NCBI GenBank assembly: GCA_946902985.2
Contig: OX336388.2
Span: 1,215,610,609-1,215,674,608 of the forward strand
From: Meconema thalassinum
Lineage: Eukaryota > Arthropoda > Insecta > Orthoptera > Tettigoniidae
Direction of reading: 5' to 3'
DNA: 64,000 nt
This document shows, piece after piece, positions 33,822 to 45,088 of this stretch (its first letter is position 1; every line of letters begins with the position of its first letter). Below the pieces are notes generated by a model. That model had not been told where the DNA came from and did no database searches. It worked only from the letters and a program-made list of their open reading frames with translations. Made by a program: the position numbers and the translations under genes.

Positions 33822-35601
33822 GTCATTGGTCCGTCTGTGTCCCTCCGTAGGCTGCCAGGCGATCTCGATGCACCATCTACATCATCGCCCTCAGGCTCCG
33901 CTGGATCCTGTAGACGACATCGTTGGTCCGTTTCACAACTCGGTACGGACCCTCCCAGGACTTCTGCAGTTTGGGTGACAAGCCTTATCTCCGTAATAGG
34001 TTGAAGAGCCTGACCAGGTCGTCCTCGTGGAATCCGCCGGCATCAGTCTGCTGGTCGTATCGGGTCTTCATTTGGACGGTCTCGATCCGCAGTCTCCTCC
34101 TTGCGAACGCGTGCACGTCTTACAGTCGGATGACCAGTTCTTGACAATACTGGCTTACCGGGACTGGATCATCCCCAGGTCGGCCGAAGGCAAGGTCGAC
34201 AGGTAGACGGAGTTCCCTCCCAAACATGGCCCAGGCTGGTGTGCACCCGGTGGCTTCATGCATGGCAGCACTGTAGGCCAGGCGAAATAGTGGAAGGTGT
34301 CTATCCCAATCCCTCTGGTGTTCGCTGACGACTATCCCGAGATGGTTCTCGATGGTGCGACTGAATCGCTCTACCATTCCGTCGGACTGGGGGTGTAGCG
34401 GCGTCGTCCTTGTCTTCCGGATTCCCAGCAACTGGAATAGGTTCTGGAACACCTGCGACTCGAAGTTCCTCCCTTGTTCGGAGTGCAGCTCCAAGGGTAC
34501 TCCGTACCGGCTGACGAATTCCTTCACCAGGGTCTCTGCGATCGTCGCGGCTTCTTGGTTAGGGAGTGCATACGCCTCTCGCCATTTGGTGAAGTAGTCG
34601 CTGACGACCAATATGTAACGGTTCCCTGCCTCGCTCAACGGGAATGGCCCAGCAACATCGATGCCCACTCTCTCCATGGGGCTGCACACGTTGTAGGTCT
34701 TCAGTGGGCCCCGTCGTCTTCGTCCTGGGCCCTTGCTGGCTGCGCAATCGTGGCACCTCGCGCAATGGGTCCCCACGTCTGCTCGGCATCCGATCCAGTA
34801 GAAACGACTGTAATAAGTGCAGAGTCTCAGGAAGCTTCGTAGTTGGAACATGACCTTCGGAACTGGCCACTCCCTCACAGCTGCGATCTTCTCTGGGTCG
34901 GTGCGCACCCCTTCCTCGGAGACGATATGCCCAAGGTAATGGACCTGCTTCTGGAAGAGCTGACACTTCTTGGGGCTCAATGTCAGCTGGGCGGCCCGTA
35001 GCTTCATCAAGATCTCCTTCAGGTTGCTGCAGTGCTCCTCGAAGCTTCTCCCCAGAACGATGACGTCGCCTAGGTAGACCAGGCAGGTCTTCGAGTGTAG
35101 TCCCCTCAGAATGGACTCCATTAGCCTTTCGAAGGTCGCAGGGGCGTTGCACAGACCGAATGACATGACGGTGAACTGCCAGAGCCCACTGCCCACAGAG
35201 AACGCCGTTTTCTCGCGGTCCTTAGGGTGGACCTCCACCTGCCAGTAGCCACTTTTCAAATCTAAGGTGGAGAACCATCTTGGCCCTGATATGGTGTCCA
35301 GGGTGTCGTCGATCCGGGATAGCGGGATAGGGTAGCTGTTCTTCGTGACGTCATTTACCCGCCTGTAGTCCACGCAGAACCTGGTGGAGTCGTCCTTCTT
35401 CTTCACTAGCACGACCGGAGAACTCCAAGGGCTATGCGATGGCTCGATCACCCTCTGCTCCTTCATTTCTTCCACCATCCGGTCATCTTCGGCTTGCTTG
35501 GCGAGCGGGACACGTTTGAATGGGGCCCTAATCGGTGCGCTGTCCCCAACGTCGATTCTGTGCTGGACCAGGCTTGTCCTGCTGAAGTCATTGCTCCTCA
35601 C
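33822..35601 (-). pseudogene. pol: E2 reverse transcriptase fused in frame to integrase
   Basis: A 493-aa open frame (34120-35601) begins in the RT fingers (IDVGDSAPIRAPFKRVPLAK; VVLVKKKDDSTRFCVDYRRV) and passes the palm FSTLDLKSGYWQVEVHP. The usual YLDD box reads YLGD (Gly codon 35068-35070). At LCTYYSRF/YWIGCRADV it jumps to the integrase zinc region, losing RT thumb, RNase H and most of the HHCC domain. The integrase core follows: Asp in IDVAGPFP; the second position reads HSEQG where HSDQG is usual (codon 34477-34479); Glu in DGMVERFSRTIE. The frame stops near 34120 and the C-terminal part continues in broken frames to about 33822. It cannot be a functional polymerase or integrase. Confidence 0.88.
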
Positions 35602-36400
35602 GGAGAAAACGTCCTGGAATTCGCGTAGCAGGTCCCGAAGTTGGCGTGATTGCTCCTCGTCTAGATGGTCCTGGGATCCTTGCTACAGCTTCTGTAGTTC
35701 TTCTGGCAGGGCGCGTCTCCTTCGGATGTCTGTAAGCAGGGGTCCGTCCGTCGAGTCTGTGATGCGGGCAATCCAGCTCGCAGACTCCTAGGTTGGTGTC
35801 CCGGTGAACCGTAATGTCGTAGTCGTTCAGGTTGGACAGGCGGACGTAAGGCCGAGACGTCGTGTTGATGAGGGTCTTGGCAATTAGCAATCCCTTTGTC
35901 AGGATGTCCTCATATTTTGGCTCGATGAGAGCCGCCACTCCCTCAGCATTTCCGTCAACAACCATGGCAGCGCTGACCTCCGTCCTGGCGGGAACGATGA
36001 CGTCCTCTCTCAGTCTTACTCGTCGTGCGGTGATGGCCTCGTGTGTTGGTTGCAAAGCAAGTTCTTCACCTCCGTAGCGGAGAGTGTTGGTACTCAGGTC
36101 CAAGATGATGTTCTGCTCCAGGAAGTCCAGTCCGATGAACACATTGTTTGCTACATCAGCCACGAGCACTGGATGCTACACCGCCCGTCGACCAATGACG
36201 AACTCCAGTGATGCTTCGCCATGTACCGGTGCGGTCTCTCCAGTCGCGGTTATCAGCTGGAGGTTCCTTTGTGTGGGTTGCACTCTCCACTTCGGGATCA
36301 CGGTTGGATTGACGATGGTCTTTGATGCTCCCGTGTCGATCAGCATGAGCCAGCTCACTCCGTTGACGACTCCGTCGACCATCAGGCTGCTATTGTCCCT
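35588..36400 (-). pseudogene. E2 aspartic protease and linker, frameshifted
   Basis: The retropepsin active site is seen as LMLIDTGASKTIV (minus strand near 36335-36370, in the frame running from gag), followed by the flap-like ITATGETAPVHGE. After a frame break near 36172 the C-terminal ADVANNVFIGLDFLEQNIIL (near 36105-36165) follows, matching the (V/I)IG.DFL motif. The remaining linker to RT shows another frameshift. It would cleave the Gag-Pol polyprotein in an intact relative. The E3 equivalent has DTGV. Confidence 0.8.
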
Positions 36401-37578
36401 CCGTAACTTCGTCACACGAACTTGGACTGCCGGGGCTTGGCGACTGTCACAAGCCGACCTTTGCACCCCAAGGCTGGCTGATACTCGTTTTCCTGGACCG
36501 CGCGGTTTCCCTATGACTGACTTTCCCGACGGAAACCCTTGGCGGCGGCGATCACCGCAGTCCTTGCTCAGGTGGCCTCTCTTACGGCAGGTCCAGCAGG
36601 TTGGTAGTCTTCTTCCGGGCTGCCTCTCCGGATGTCCTTCGGCTACGTCGTTGTTGGTGATACTGCGACTCTTGAAGAACCAGCCTAGTGCCTCCATCAG
36701 TTCATCGGCCAGGGGCTTGGTCTCAATGGTTTTGGCTGGTTCGTCGACGTCCACTTGACGCACCCGCGCGTGCATTCTAGTTGCCTGCTTTGCCATCTCG
36801 AACTCAAGTGCGTGGCTCAGCGCATCTGCCAGGGTCTTATTGCGTCGCAATCTGTTCTAGAATGTCGGCCGGCGCTGTTGGATATGAGAGCCTTACGAGG
36901 CGTGCGATGTCCGTCTCGAACTCCTGCAGGGTTTCCGCGTTCTTTTGTACCCGGGTCCGGAGCTGCATCTGATAGGCCTGCTGAAGATGGCTATCTCCAT
37001 ATCGGGACTCCATATGGGCGATTAGTGAAGCGTAGTGCTGGGATCCAGTCGGGATGGCCTGAAGGGCGTTAAGGGCGTTCCCTCTGAGCGCTACAATGAG
37101 AGCTGTAGCATTGTCTGTGTTGTTCCAGTTGTTTATGGAACAGGCTGCCTCGAACTGACGTAAGTATGTGCTCCACGGGACTTTTCCGTCGAAGGTTGGG
37201 GGCGTCACTCAGCTCTGTCTCGTTCCTGACGTTCCCAGTGTGACTGGGGGCGGGCGTCGGCACAGCTCGGCAACTTCCTCTCGTAGAGCGTTGAATTTCT
37301 CCTCCACCCCCGCCAGCTGGCGGTGGCGCAGCTCGGCAACTTCCACTTGTAAGGCGTTGAAGGCTGGCTGCGTGGCTGAGGGGTAACGTTCTCGCTCGCT
37401 GGGCCCAAGGTTGCAGGTTCGTATCCTGGCGCAGTCAGCTGGCATTTGAGGGTGCGCAAATGTGAGAGAGCCGTGTCCGTAGATTTACTGGCACGTTAAA
37501 GATCCCCTTCGGGGCAAAATTCCGGCACCCCGGCGTCTCTAAAAGCCAGTGTAGTTAAAAGGGACGTAAAACCAATAA

Positions 37579-37632
<54 letters not shown>

Positions 37633-37888
37633 GGCGTTGAACTTCTTATTCACTGCCGTGATTTCCTCACGTAGGCCCTTCTAATTTCTTCAGGTCTTCT
37701 GCTAACTTAATCTGGCCGTCTTCCATCTTCTTCTGGCCGTCCTCTGTCTTCTTCAGGTCCTCCGCTAACTTATTCTGTCTGTCTTCTAATTTGGAGGTTA
37801 GATCCTTGGCTTAGTTCTTCTGGCCGTCTTCTATCTTGGTTTCCATGCCACTCAACTTTTCTAACAGTGCTTGCAATTGCGCTTCCAT
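36176..37888 (-). pseudogene. gag: E2 gag, disrupted by a SINE
   Basis: The minus-strand ATG at 37886-37888 (MEAQLQALLEK...) starts a coiled-coil N-terminus that is heavily decayed. The capsid block TPPTFDGKVPWSTYLRQFEA and HYASLIAHMESRYGDSHLQQ lies at 36837-37208. After a deletion near 36845 the nucleocapsid part follows, with a zinc knuckle CWTCRKRGHLSKDC (CX2CX4HX4C) near 36575-36615. A 269-bp SINE splits the coiled coil at 37362-37630. Gag would build the cytoplasmic particle. Compared with E3, the sequence QTFTDGLRDSDTQQALRLAR is missing here. Confidence 0.85.
37362..37630 (+). mobile_element. tRNA-derived SINE in E2 gag (269 bp)
   Basis: Target duplication AAGGCGTTGAA at 37351-37361 and 37631-37641. 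The head is GCTGGCTGCGTGGCTGAGGG with B-box-like GCAGGTTCGTATCCTGG. The body has ATTTACTGGCACGTTAAAGA and the tail is (ATT)n of about 50 bases. It is younger than E2 and related to 10150-10330. Confidence 0.88.
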
Positions 37889-38009
37889 TTGAGTTGTTTG
37901 TCCAGTAATGGGCATGCACTCACAGGAGAATTACTGAACTGTGGGAAAATGACCTGCACGGGTTTCGAAACCAGGAACTTCAGGTGTTGTGCTTGGGTTC
38001 GTAATCGGG

Positions 38010-38021
38010 CTTCTGACACCA
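38010..38021 (-). promoter_or_regulatory. E2 primer binding site, tRNA-Leu type
   Basis: The minus strand reads TGGTGTCAGAAG two bases inside the 5' LTR, continuing CCCGATTACGAACC. The first 12 bases are the exact complement of a common tRNA-Leu 3' end with CCA, and the match partly continues into the T arm. Confidence 0.75.
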
Positions 38022-38023
38022 GT

Positions 38024-38687
38024 TGTTACGTGTTAGCTCTAGTAGCACGTTCGTTAAATTGGATCACAGTAGGTAGAAAGCAGAACACAATTGGCCCTTA
38101 AGGAAATATAAGTTTTATTGCAGGTCTAGCAAGTTGCAGTACACACACAATAAACACTCAGAAACCAATTAGCAGTCCTAGTCAAGTTCGCTCCCTTATG
38201 GAGTACACTCACTCACAGAAGTTAATCCCTCCTAATGAGGTGGTCCAGTGCGCTGGCCAGAAATAACTGTACCCTTCCTCTTGTCAATAAGCCACAATCT
38301 GACACTCAATTGTTCTACAGTTAGGCTACTTACGAGTCTGCTACACACTGCTCTGCAGGCTCGGAAAGAATCTCACTGAGTTTCGCAATTCACACAGCAC
38401 TTCACTACAATAATCTCTGTCGCACTGGTATACACACTCGCTCAAAACACTGTTCGTCCCTCGCTGGCCAGGTCGCTCTATATAGGGAGGGTGGTGACTC
38501 AATGAATGTTTCCAGAGTAGGAGAGTTCATGGCTCCTCCCGAGAGATCCATCACCAGGTAGGCCGGGAACATTCCAGACCATGTCTTTGTTCTCGCTGCG
38601 CAAGTAGCCGGCCGACAGAGCCCAGAGGCAGCCTCAGGCGGCTGTGACTCACGCGAGAGGGAATGAAGCAACCCCGCTCTCGTAACA
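38024..38687 (-). repeat. E2 5' LTR (664 bp)
   Basis: Direct repeat of 32720-33785. It contains the TATATAGGGAGG sequence near 38479 (plus) and ends CGTAACA before the ATAC target duplication. Confidence 0.9.
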
Positions 38688-38831
38688 ATACTGTATACCG
38701 TTTACAAAATTCAGAAAGACTGTGTACACATTTTATGAATTTCCTTTCAATTCCTACTCATTTGTTTAAACTGTAAATTTACAATAAACTAGAATTATAT
38801 TGTCATTTTGACTTTCACGGCCCGTGTTATT

Positions 38832-39007
38832 ATTCATAATGTTGAATTTTGGGCTTATGCGTTTCGAAAGAAACCATGTCTTTCATCGTCAGGAATAATC
38901 TGGAATTCCAGATTATTCCTGACGATGAAAGACATGGTTTCTTTCGAAACGCGTCGAATATTAGTATAATAAAACACGGCATAAGCCCAAAATTCAACAT
39001 TATGAAT
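38832..39007. repeat. Nested perfect palindrome with hammerhead motif
   Basis: A 94-bp perfect palindrome (38859-38952, centred on GGAATTCC) is enclosed by a second 29-bp inverted pair, 38832-38860 and 38979-39007 (ATTCATAATGTTGAATTTTG and complement). An unmatched 26 bases (38953-38978) lies on the right only. The structure looks like a strand-switch product during reverse transcription of a PLE-type end. Confidence 0.9.
38914..38960 (+). ncRNA. Hammerhead ribozyme motif
   Basis: Stem I TATTC/GAATA (38914-38918, 38956-38960). Core CTGACGA is 38919-38925. One unpaired T is followed by stem II GAAAG/CTTTC (38927-38931, 38941-38945), then GAAA. Minimal stem III is in palindromic ACGCGT, with cleavage triplet GTC (38953-38955). 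It has the same plan as the PLE ribozyme at 24622. The mirrored left arm keeps the core but lacks the cleavage triplet. Confidence 0.7.
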
Positions 39008-39547
39008 AGAATTATATTGTTACAATATGATAAAACCATGTGGAAAAAGGATATCAAATTCATACAGAGCCACTTAAAGGTTCAACCTTCTGCATGTCAT
39101 GCATATCATTGATTACGATTTCTTTAAAATTGTATAATGGCTTAGTTGAACGTTCTACTGTATTTATATATTTATGTACTAAACAAAAATAATGAATAAG
39201 AATGAAAAATAAAAAACTTGTGTGTACAAACTTGTAGGCTCAACTAATTATATTTTCAATTTTCATTTCGTTTTCCCTGAGAAAATATATCATATGCATC
39301 TTCAGGTTTGCAAGAAATTCTGTATTGAAAAAAATATACTATATATTGGGAGGAATGTTATATAATTTCGGTGAGAAATACAGAAAGTTACGTTTTGATA
39401 TATGGTACTTAACTTAGTTTTATCTAAAGTAGAGTGATTCACTATAATACTTCTGGTTTCATACCCCTGATTTATAATTTGAATTCTATTTCTATCTTCT
39501 TCTTGATTCGTTACGGCCAACTAAGGACCACGTCATGTCAACTGTTT
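39008..39547. other. No recognisable feature
   Basis: AT-rich sequence between the palindrome and a LINE tail. Possibly PLE-derived given the ribozyme, but no RT or GIY-YIG residues are visible. Confidence 0.4.
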
Positions 39548-40374
39548 CTACTGAATTTTAATGTTACCCCAGTACTCTTTCATTCTCAATCGATGTTGCA
39601 CCTTTCTCTCTGTCGTCCACGCCTTCTCGGTTTTTAGTTTCGGGTTAGGTTGAAAACTCCGATGTACTTGAAGATTTTCCCCAAGTTGGCCACGCTCCTG
39701 GATATCTTCACTTGTTATCCCAATCTCCAACAGATCTTTCTCTACTTCACTGAACCAGGCCCCCCTTTGTCTTTATATCATGGAGAAACGCAAAAATTTG
39801 GTTTGATAGCCGCGTTGATTTAATTCGGGTTATATGTCCATAGAACGAAATCACGTCAGTTATTTTCTCTACGTGTGTGTACAACTCTTGGTTGTGGCGT
39901 TTTCGGAACTCGCCGTGTTCTTTGACTGGACCCAGGGTTTTCCTAAAAATCTTCCTTTCCTTGGTCTCCAGTTTTTCCATTATGTCTTTTTTATTCATGG
40001 TGGGACATTCCGCTGCATACAAAGCTTCTGGCCGGATGACCGTGCAGTAGTGCTTGAGTTTTGCATTCAGGGATATAGATCTTTTGCTGTACACATTCTT
40101 AGTTAGATGTTTCTTATTCTTGTGACCTAGTCTGATTCCATTTTGGACTCCATCGTCACTCATTGCTTTGCACCACTCACGGTTGGCTTTCAAAAGCATA
40201 CAATTGTTTAACGTTGAAGATCCTTGCCTCGGCATACAGTTTCATACTTGGATATAATCCTTCTTTATTATTCTCAGTATGAAATTCTGCACTATCCGAA
40301 CTCTCTTTAGTGTATTTTATACGCACCTCCCTAGGAAAGAATACCATATGATATAACTGACTGAACTCGAGCAT
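39548..40374 (-). pseudogene. LINE reverse transcriptase C-terminal relic
   Basis: The main frame 39747-40235 reads NAKLKHYCTVIRPEALYAAE, then KLETKERKIFRKTLGPVKEH and RHNQELYTHVEKITDVISFY. A shifted frame 39548-39730 continues with ITSEDIQERGQL and TTERKVQHRLRMKEYW. These are the downstream-of-RT phrases of an insect RTE/Jockey-like LINE. The 5' part, including the RT palm, is absent or scrambled; the shadow ORF at 40177-40374 overlaps the decayed start. Old, truncated and frameshifted. Confidence 0.75.
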
Positions 40375-41388
40375 GTTAGATGTCTCTTATTTGTAATTGA
40401 CAATATGTGAAATGTAAAATATACTGGGTTTCTCCTCTTATTTTACTTGTAAGGCAGTTGCATTGGCTTTTCCCTTTCATGTAACTTTCTATAAATAATC
40501 TCAGATACTTAACTGTAACCACTTAAGTTATTTTAGGACGGTCACAGTTCTGATTGCAGTTCAAACTGTGTATTTTCAGTTCATTAAAATCACCTTCAAC
40601 TACTCTTAAACTGAATATTACGAACTTTGATTTATTTATATTTAAAATAGTTCATTATCATCTGGCCATATCTTTAACATTGTCAATGCCGCAGTAGCGA
40701 CATGTTTTACATTTCCCCAAATTCCACCTTCAACACAAACTACACTACACCAAATCTGCGTAAGATATGACATTCTCATTTGCAATTCCGTGTATAGATG
40801 ATTGAATATCGTTGATAAAAATCACGCTCGTGAAACAAAGACCTACGGTACGAGTTTATATCGCGAGAGTGATGATAAACAACATAAGAGGATACTAGCG
40901 GGGCTTGAAATAGGAGATCTTAGGCCTAATCAGCTCTAAAGAAAAATGCAATTACTAGCTTCAAATGACGTCTCAAACAATGTGCTTCGTACTTTATGGC
41001 TCGACAAACTTCCAGAGTCTCTAAGGAATATTTCACTCGTATCAGATGACAGTCTTGATTATCGTAGCTATTATGGCTGATAAAATCACAAGTATGTCGA
41101 GTGTACGCGATGTTTGCAGTGCAAAGAAAGCTGAGTGTTCCAATGAAAGGCCTAAAAACCGTACTTAATAATCAATCCTGGATTTATTAGTTGTGGTATT
41201 TATTAAACAGGATACAATTCCTTTAACTAAATATGACGTCCATTAAACACAGATCTGGAAGTCAGGTCCGTAATGCAAGCCCGTCTCGTCGCAATCGTAA
41301 CTCAAGCCACAGTTACTGAAGATACAATCCAGACGGTAGATTTTGCTATTTACACTACCCTTTTGGCAAGAGATGTCAATCTGAAAAA
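40375..41388. other. No recognisable feature
   Basis: AT-rich, no domain or repeat ends recognised. Confidence 0.45.
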
Positions 41389-41592
41389 AAATGTGCGCAA
41401 CCTTGTGCCTGGAAGGATTTGGAAAACTCCAAGACGCATCAGAATTATCGGCACATTTTGCTGAAGAATGTGTAAATAGTTGTCGCAAATTCCGCCTATT
41501 TGTTGTCGATGAAAAAACTTGGGATTGCGTTTTCTTGTCAATAGTGGGTCTGGTGCCTCGATTGTTCCAACCTCTAAGACAATCATAACATA
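41389..41592 (+). pseudogene. Gypsy-type protease relic
   Basis: The plus strand reads CATLCLEGFGKLQDASE and RKFRLFVVDEKTW, then after a one-base frame change FLVNSGSGASIVPTSKT. This resembles the gag tail and retropepsin start of insect gypsy-like elements (RLFV.D..T...FLVDSGA..S..P), with Asn where the catalytic Asp would be. Only about 65 codons are recognisable and no flanking RT is seen. Confidence 0.45.
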
Positions 41593-42564
41593 GGAGTTTG
41601 ATAGATAATAACTACAAAATGAATGAAAATGGAAGAGGGGCTACTGTCACGGAAAGTAATTTTATTAGTACACTGGCAGACAACATAAAAGTTTCAGATA
41701 TTCTAAACTTGTACCAAACATCAATAAACCTAATTCCCTACCGACTATCATCAAACATTAAGTAAGGTCCATATTATTACTAAAGGCATGTAGCACCACG
41801 TTCACGTCAAATTGATTCCAAAATGCTGGCTTTAGAGAAGGAAGAGTAAAAATTTATGCTCGGTCATAATATAACTCTACCCTCCAGTTTTCCGTGGGCG
41901 AGTCCTTTACACCCAAGATGGATGGTAGTTTCCGCTTCTGTGGTGATTTTTGCAGATTAAATTATCAGACAGAACTTGATAGGGCGTATTCCTGGGTATG
42001 ATGCTACAAACCAGACTGTTGGAATTGAAGATGATGGTCTCATAATTGATACGGTGGAGTGCGAATATCTCGGGGAAATCAGGTACGAAAGTGCGGTGTT
42101 ATCCGAGGATTAAAATAGACCAGCTTGCCTAACAAGTGGAAGAAGCAAATTTAGATAACAGTGAAAAAGTTAGTGTTGCTCCATGTTGAGACGAACGATC
42201 TAAAGAAGAGGGCTGCAGTTGATTATATCATGAGGGGGGGGGGGGGGAGGGGAGGGGAGCTCTACGAACTAGGCTGAAAAGCGAAAAACAAGATTATAAT
42301 GAGTTACGTTGTGCGACGGGGAGATATTCCGTTAAGGCGAGTTTAGACTGTTAATAACCACATGGACTGGGTATGAGCCCATCTGGGAATAATGTACGCC
42401 AGGGGAAAACAGCTTCAAGCGGTGTGACGCGACGTGTCGAAACGAAGGGCAAACCTATCAGTTCGTGTGACGTGAGGCGAGAGCCGTGTAATACCATGTT
42501 GCCTAGATCAACGGCGCTGTGCATACGGTCAGTCCGCTGTAGAGCTCTCGATGCGTACAGGTTG
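41593..42564. other. No recognisable gene
   Basis: Includes a G-rich run at 42232-42262. The first 64 codons of an open frame beginning at 42373 lie here, but only its later part has recognisable homology. Confidence 0.4.
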
Positions 42565-42770
42565 TATGCACTTGCTGCACGGATATTAGGTATATTCGGT
42601 TCGACATATGTGTGCGAACAATTCTTTTCTATTATGAAACTGGCTAAGTCCAAATCTAGAAGTACCTTGTCAGATCACAACCTAACATGCAGCCTTCGAT
42701 TACAACTTTCCCAGACACTACGTCCTAACATTGATAAACCAGTTCAAGAAAAACGAAACAAAGTGTCGGA
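42565..42770 (+). pseudogene. hAT-family transposase C-terminal fragment
   Basis: Residues 65-128 of an open frame (42373-42819) read YALAARILGIFGSTYVCEQF, then FSIMKLAKSKSRSTLSDHNL and TCSLRLQLSQTLRPNIDK. This is the C-terminal hAT dimerisation-type block, most like transposase-derived GTF2IRD2/FAM200-type proteins (FGSTY.CEQ.FS.MK..KS..RS.L.D.(H/N)L). The catalytic DDE region is not upstream, so this is a tail. It could come from a domesticated gene copy or a transposon. Codons after residue 130 are unrelated. Confidence 0.7.
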
Positions 42771-42819
42771 AAATGTCCTCGTGATTGTATTGTTCTGTAT
42801 GACTCTGTTGTGTTATTAA

Positions 42820-43830
42820 CACCGGTATGTTTCCTGTCCTTCCTAGATTGCTGCGTCCCGCATGCCTCAAACTAAATCCTTGTCCTCTGCGGCAGCCGTA
42901 CAAAGCGCGGTGACGTCACACGCTACACTCTTCTTCGGTATGAGCATGTACAGCGGTGTGAGCTGACGTCACACCAGCACCGCCCGTGGCCTACGCCTGT
43001 TCTCCCCTGATGTACGCAGTTGCAGACTGCTGGATAGTTTAGCCGCGACTTCGCCGGAGACGGACTGCATTTAAATCGACGAGGTGCTTTTAACCTAGGA
43101 GAGCTACATGTAAGGGTCATCAGTTCATGCCGGCTTTCGTGAGGAGAAGCCGGTCCAGAGGTTTCCAGCCGAGGGGAACGGAAGGAGCTATTTCGAGATA
43201 TTTGCTGCGAAGATAAGACTCAAAGATTACAGCAGGTTAATTGATAGAGTTGTGGAAATATATTAAATGAATTTTGAAATCTTGTAGCGTATTCCCCGGA
43301 CATTGTCATTGCTTCTGAATCTTGGTTATATGAGGATATCAGCAGTAACGAAATACTGTAATTCAAGGAGCCTACGTAATGTATCTATTTGTGTGCGCAA
43401 TAATATAGCAAGTTTCTTAAAGTGGGCCGATACGGATTAGGAAATGATATGTGTACACATCTCGGACAAAGGAAATAAATTGCCTCTTGAGGTGATAGTG
43501 GCGTATAGAGCACTGAAAGACAAGGTTTCGCTCCTAGACACCCTTTATGATAAAACTTGTACGGGTAATGCCATGAAAAAGAGCAGCATTCAGTCCGAAG
43601 GCTGTGACATCTGTCGCACAGACGGTATATGGTAAAGCCATCAAATTGTTCGGGGAATTACTTGGTGTGCCCGATGTGTACGATACTGACCAAAGCGGCC
43701 TTAATCTAGAAAAATAGAACGAAAGACGTCAAACACAGCCGTGTAGTCCGTTAGTTACACGACGCACAGCTACACAATAATGGCAACGGTATATACATGG
43801 GGCACTTGCTATCGCCTCTGTAGTTTTAGA
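42820..43830. other. No recognisable feature
   Basis: Moderate GC near 42850-43100. A short plus-strand frame at 43444-43635 is not recognised. Confidence 0.4.
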
Positions 43831-43990
43831 TCGTGGTGGCGCAGTGGTCTCTCACCGGGTTCGATTTCCGGTCAATGCAAGCGAGATATTCGAGGTGAAA
43901 TGTCAACGTCCTGTGGATTCCACGTAAATGAAAAAGGTCCATTGGCTCATGATCGCGAGATTGACGGTCACATAAAACCACAAGCTTCCT
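43831..43990 (+). repeat. tRNA-derived SINE fragment
   Basis: TGGTGGCGCAGTGGTCTCTC (A-box-like) is followed by ACCGGGTTCGATTTCCGGTC (B-box). The spacing is shortened compared with a tRNA head, so an internal deletion is likely. The body runs to about 43990. Confidence 0.55.
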
Positions 43991-44256
43991 TCCTTTGCTT
44001 GTTTGTAGTTTTAAAAGTGCCGACAGTGACGTTTGACCCGCGAGTCAAGCAAAATTCGTTTAATGTGGACAATATTGTGGCAGTCTTCTAGAAAAGTCAA
44101 CGAGGTACACTTATGGACGTGGTAAGAGGAGGTGTTGCTAAGGCAAACAAAATCTGCAGAGCAGTGAGAGCAAAGCAGTTATAATTGTCCACTCGTCTTC
44201 GGCCACAAAAGCTTGTCTACGTATGAAGACCATGCAGCAAAATATATTGTATATAT

Positions 44257-45052
44257 TGTTACGTGCCCCCCCCCCCCCTAGTGGCACTTTTGTTAACAGG
44301 ATTACGGTGGGTTGAAGCACAACACAGATTGTTCCTTTAAAGAAATAATTAACTTTATTGCGGCCAGAAAGATACACCACTCAACAGCAAATACAAGCAA
44401 TTAGAACCTTACTCCTGTTTCCCCAAGTCTCTTCCTTATGGAGCGCTCTTGCCCCTTTCACTTAGTCATGCAGCTAATCCTCCACTAATGAGACCCGTGT
44501 CCTCGCTAGGAATACCTGCACCTCTTCCTTATGTACACAAACTACAGTTACTTACAATAACCTGCTACACGCTGCTTCGCTGTCCACAAGCTGGGAAACA
44601 ATGTCACTGGATTTCGTAACTCGCCACAATACCTCTGTCGCTCAGTGAAATCACACTCGCTCAAAACACAGGCAGTCCCCTTAATGCTTCTCACTCCCTC
44701 GCTGTCAAGAGAATCAGCTTCACTAGGGGTTTCGCAAGTCACGTCACCACACTTCTGTCGTTCAGGATAAACGCTCGCACTAGCTCGAAACACACACACA
44801 CACACACACTGCTTGACAGGTCGCTCTTATATAGCAGGTCGGTGACTCAATAAATGCTTCTAGACCCATCCAGGGTTCACGGCTTCTCGAGGTTTCCATC
44901 ACTGGCTGCGTCACGAATATTCTGGACCATCCCTTTGTCCTAGTAGTCCTGTTGCGTAAGGCGTACGCAATACACTGAGGCAGAGCACAGCCCAGCCCGG
45001 GGGCAGTTGTGACTCATGCGGTGAGCGACGAAACAAACTCACAGCCGTAACA
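44257..45052 (-). repeat. E3 3' LTR (796 bp)
   Basis: Direct repeat of 50244-51041. It starts TGTTACGTG and then has a C homopolymer (44265-44278) where the other copy reads CCAACCCCTA. It contains a CA microsatellite near 44790-44810. Confidence 0.9.
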
Positions 45053-45067
45053 CCACCCCCTTCCTAA
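45053..45067 (-). promoter_or_regulatory. E3 polypurine tract
   Basis: The minus strand reads TTAGGAAGGGGGTGG immediately before the 3' LTR. Confidence 0.7.
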
Positions 45068-45088
45068 AAGGCTGATCGTCCCGATCAA

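Larger units (their letters stand above)
32720..38687 (-). mobile_element. Gypsy-type LTR retrotransposon E2, internally deleted
   Basis: Complete ends: TGTTACG...CGTAACA LTRs with target duplication ATAC (32716-32719, 38688-38691). Gag, protease, and a fused RT-integrase lie on the minus strand. RNase H and the integrase zinc domain are deleted in frame relative to E3. Two SINEs have inserted, one in the left LTR and one in gag. The LTRs differ at many bases, so the insertion is older than E1. Related to E3 (44257-51041) throughout. Confidence 0.93.

Noticed and set aside
36084..36758. 224-aa plus-strand ORF and similar long plus-strand frames over E2 and E3
   Set aside because: Shadows of the minus-strand gag-pol reading frames.
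42373..42564. N-terminal 64 codons of the hAT-containing frame as part of the transposase
   Set aside because: No resemblance to hAT; the open frame is probably fortuitous.
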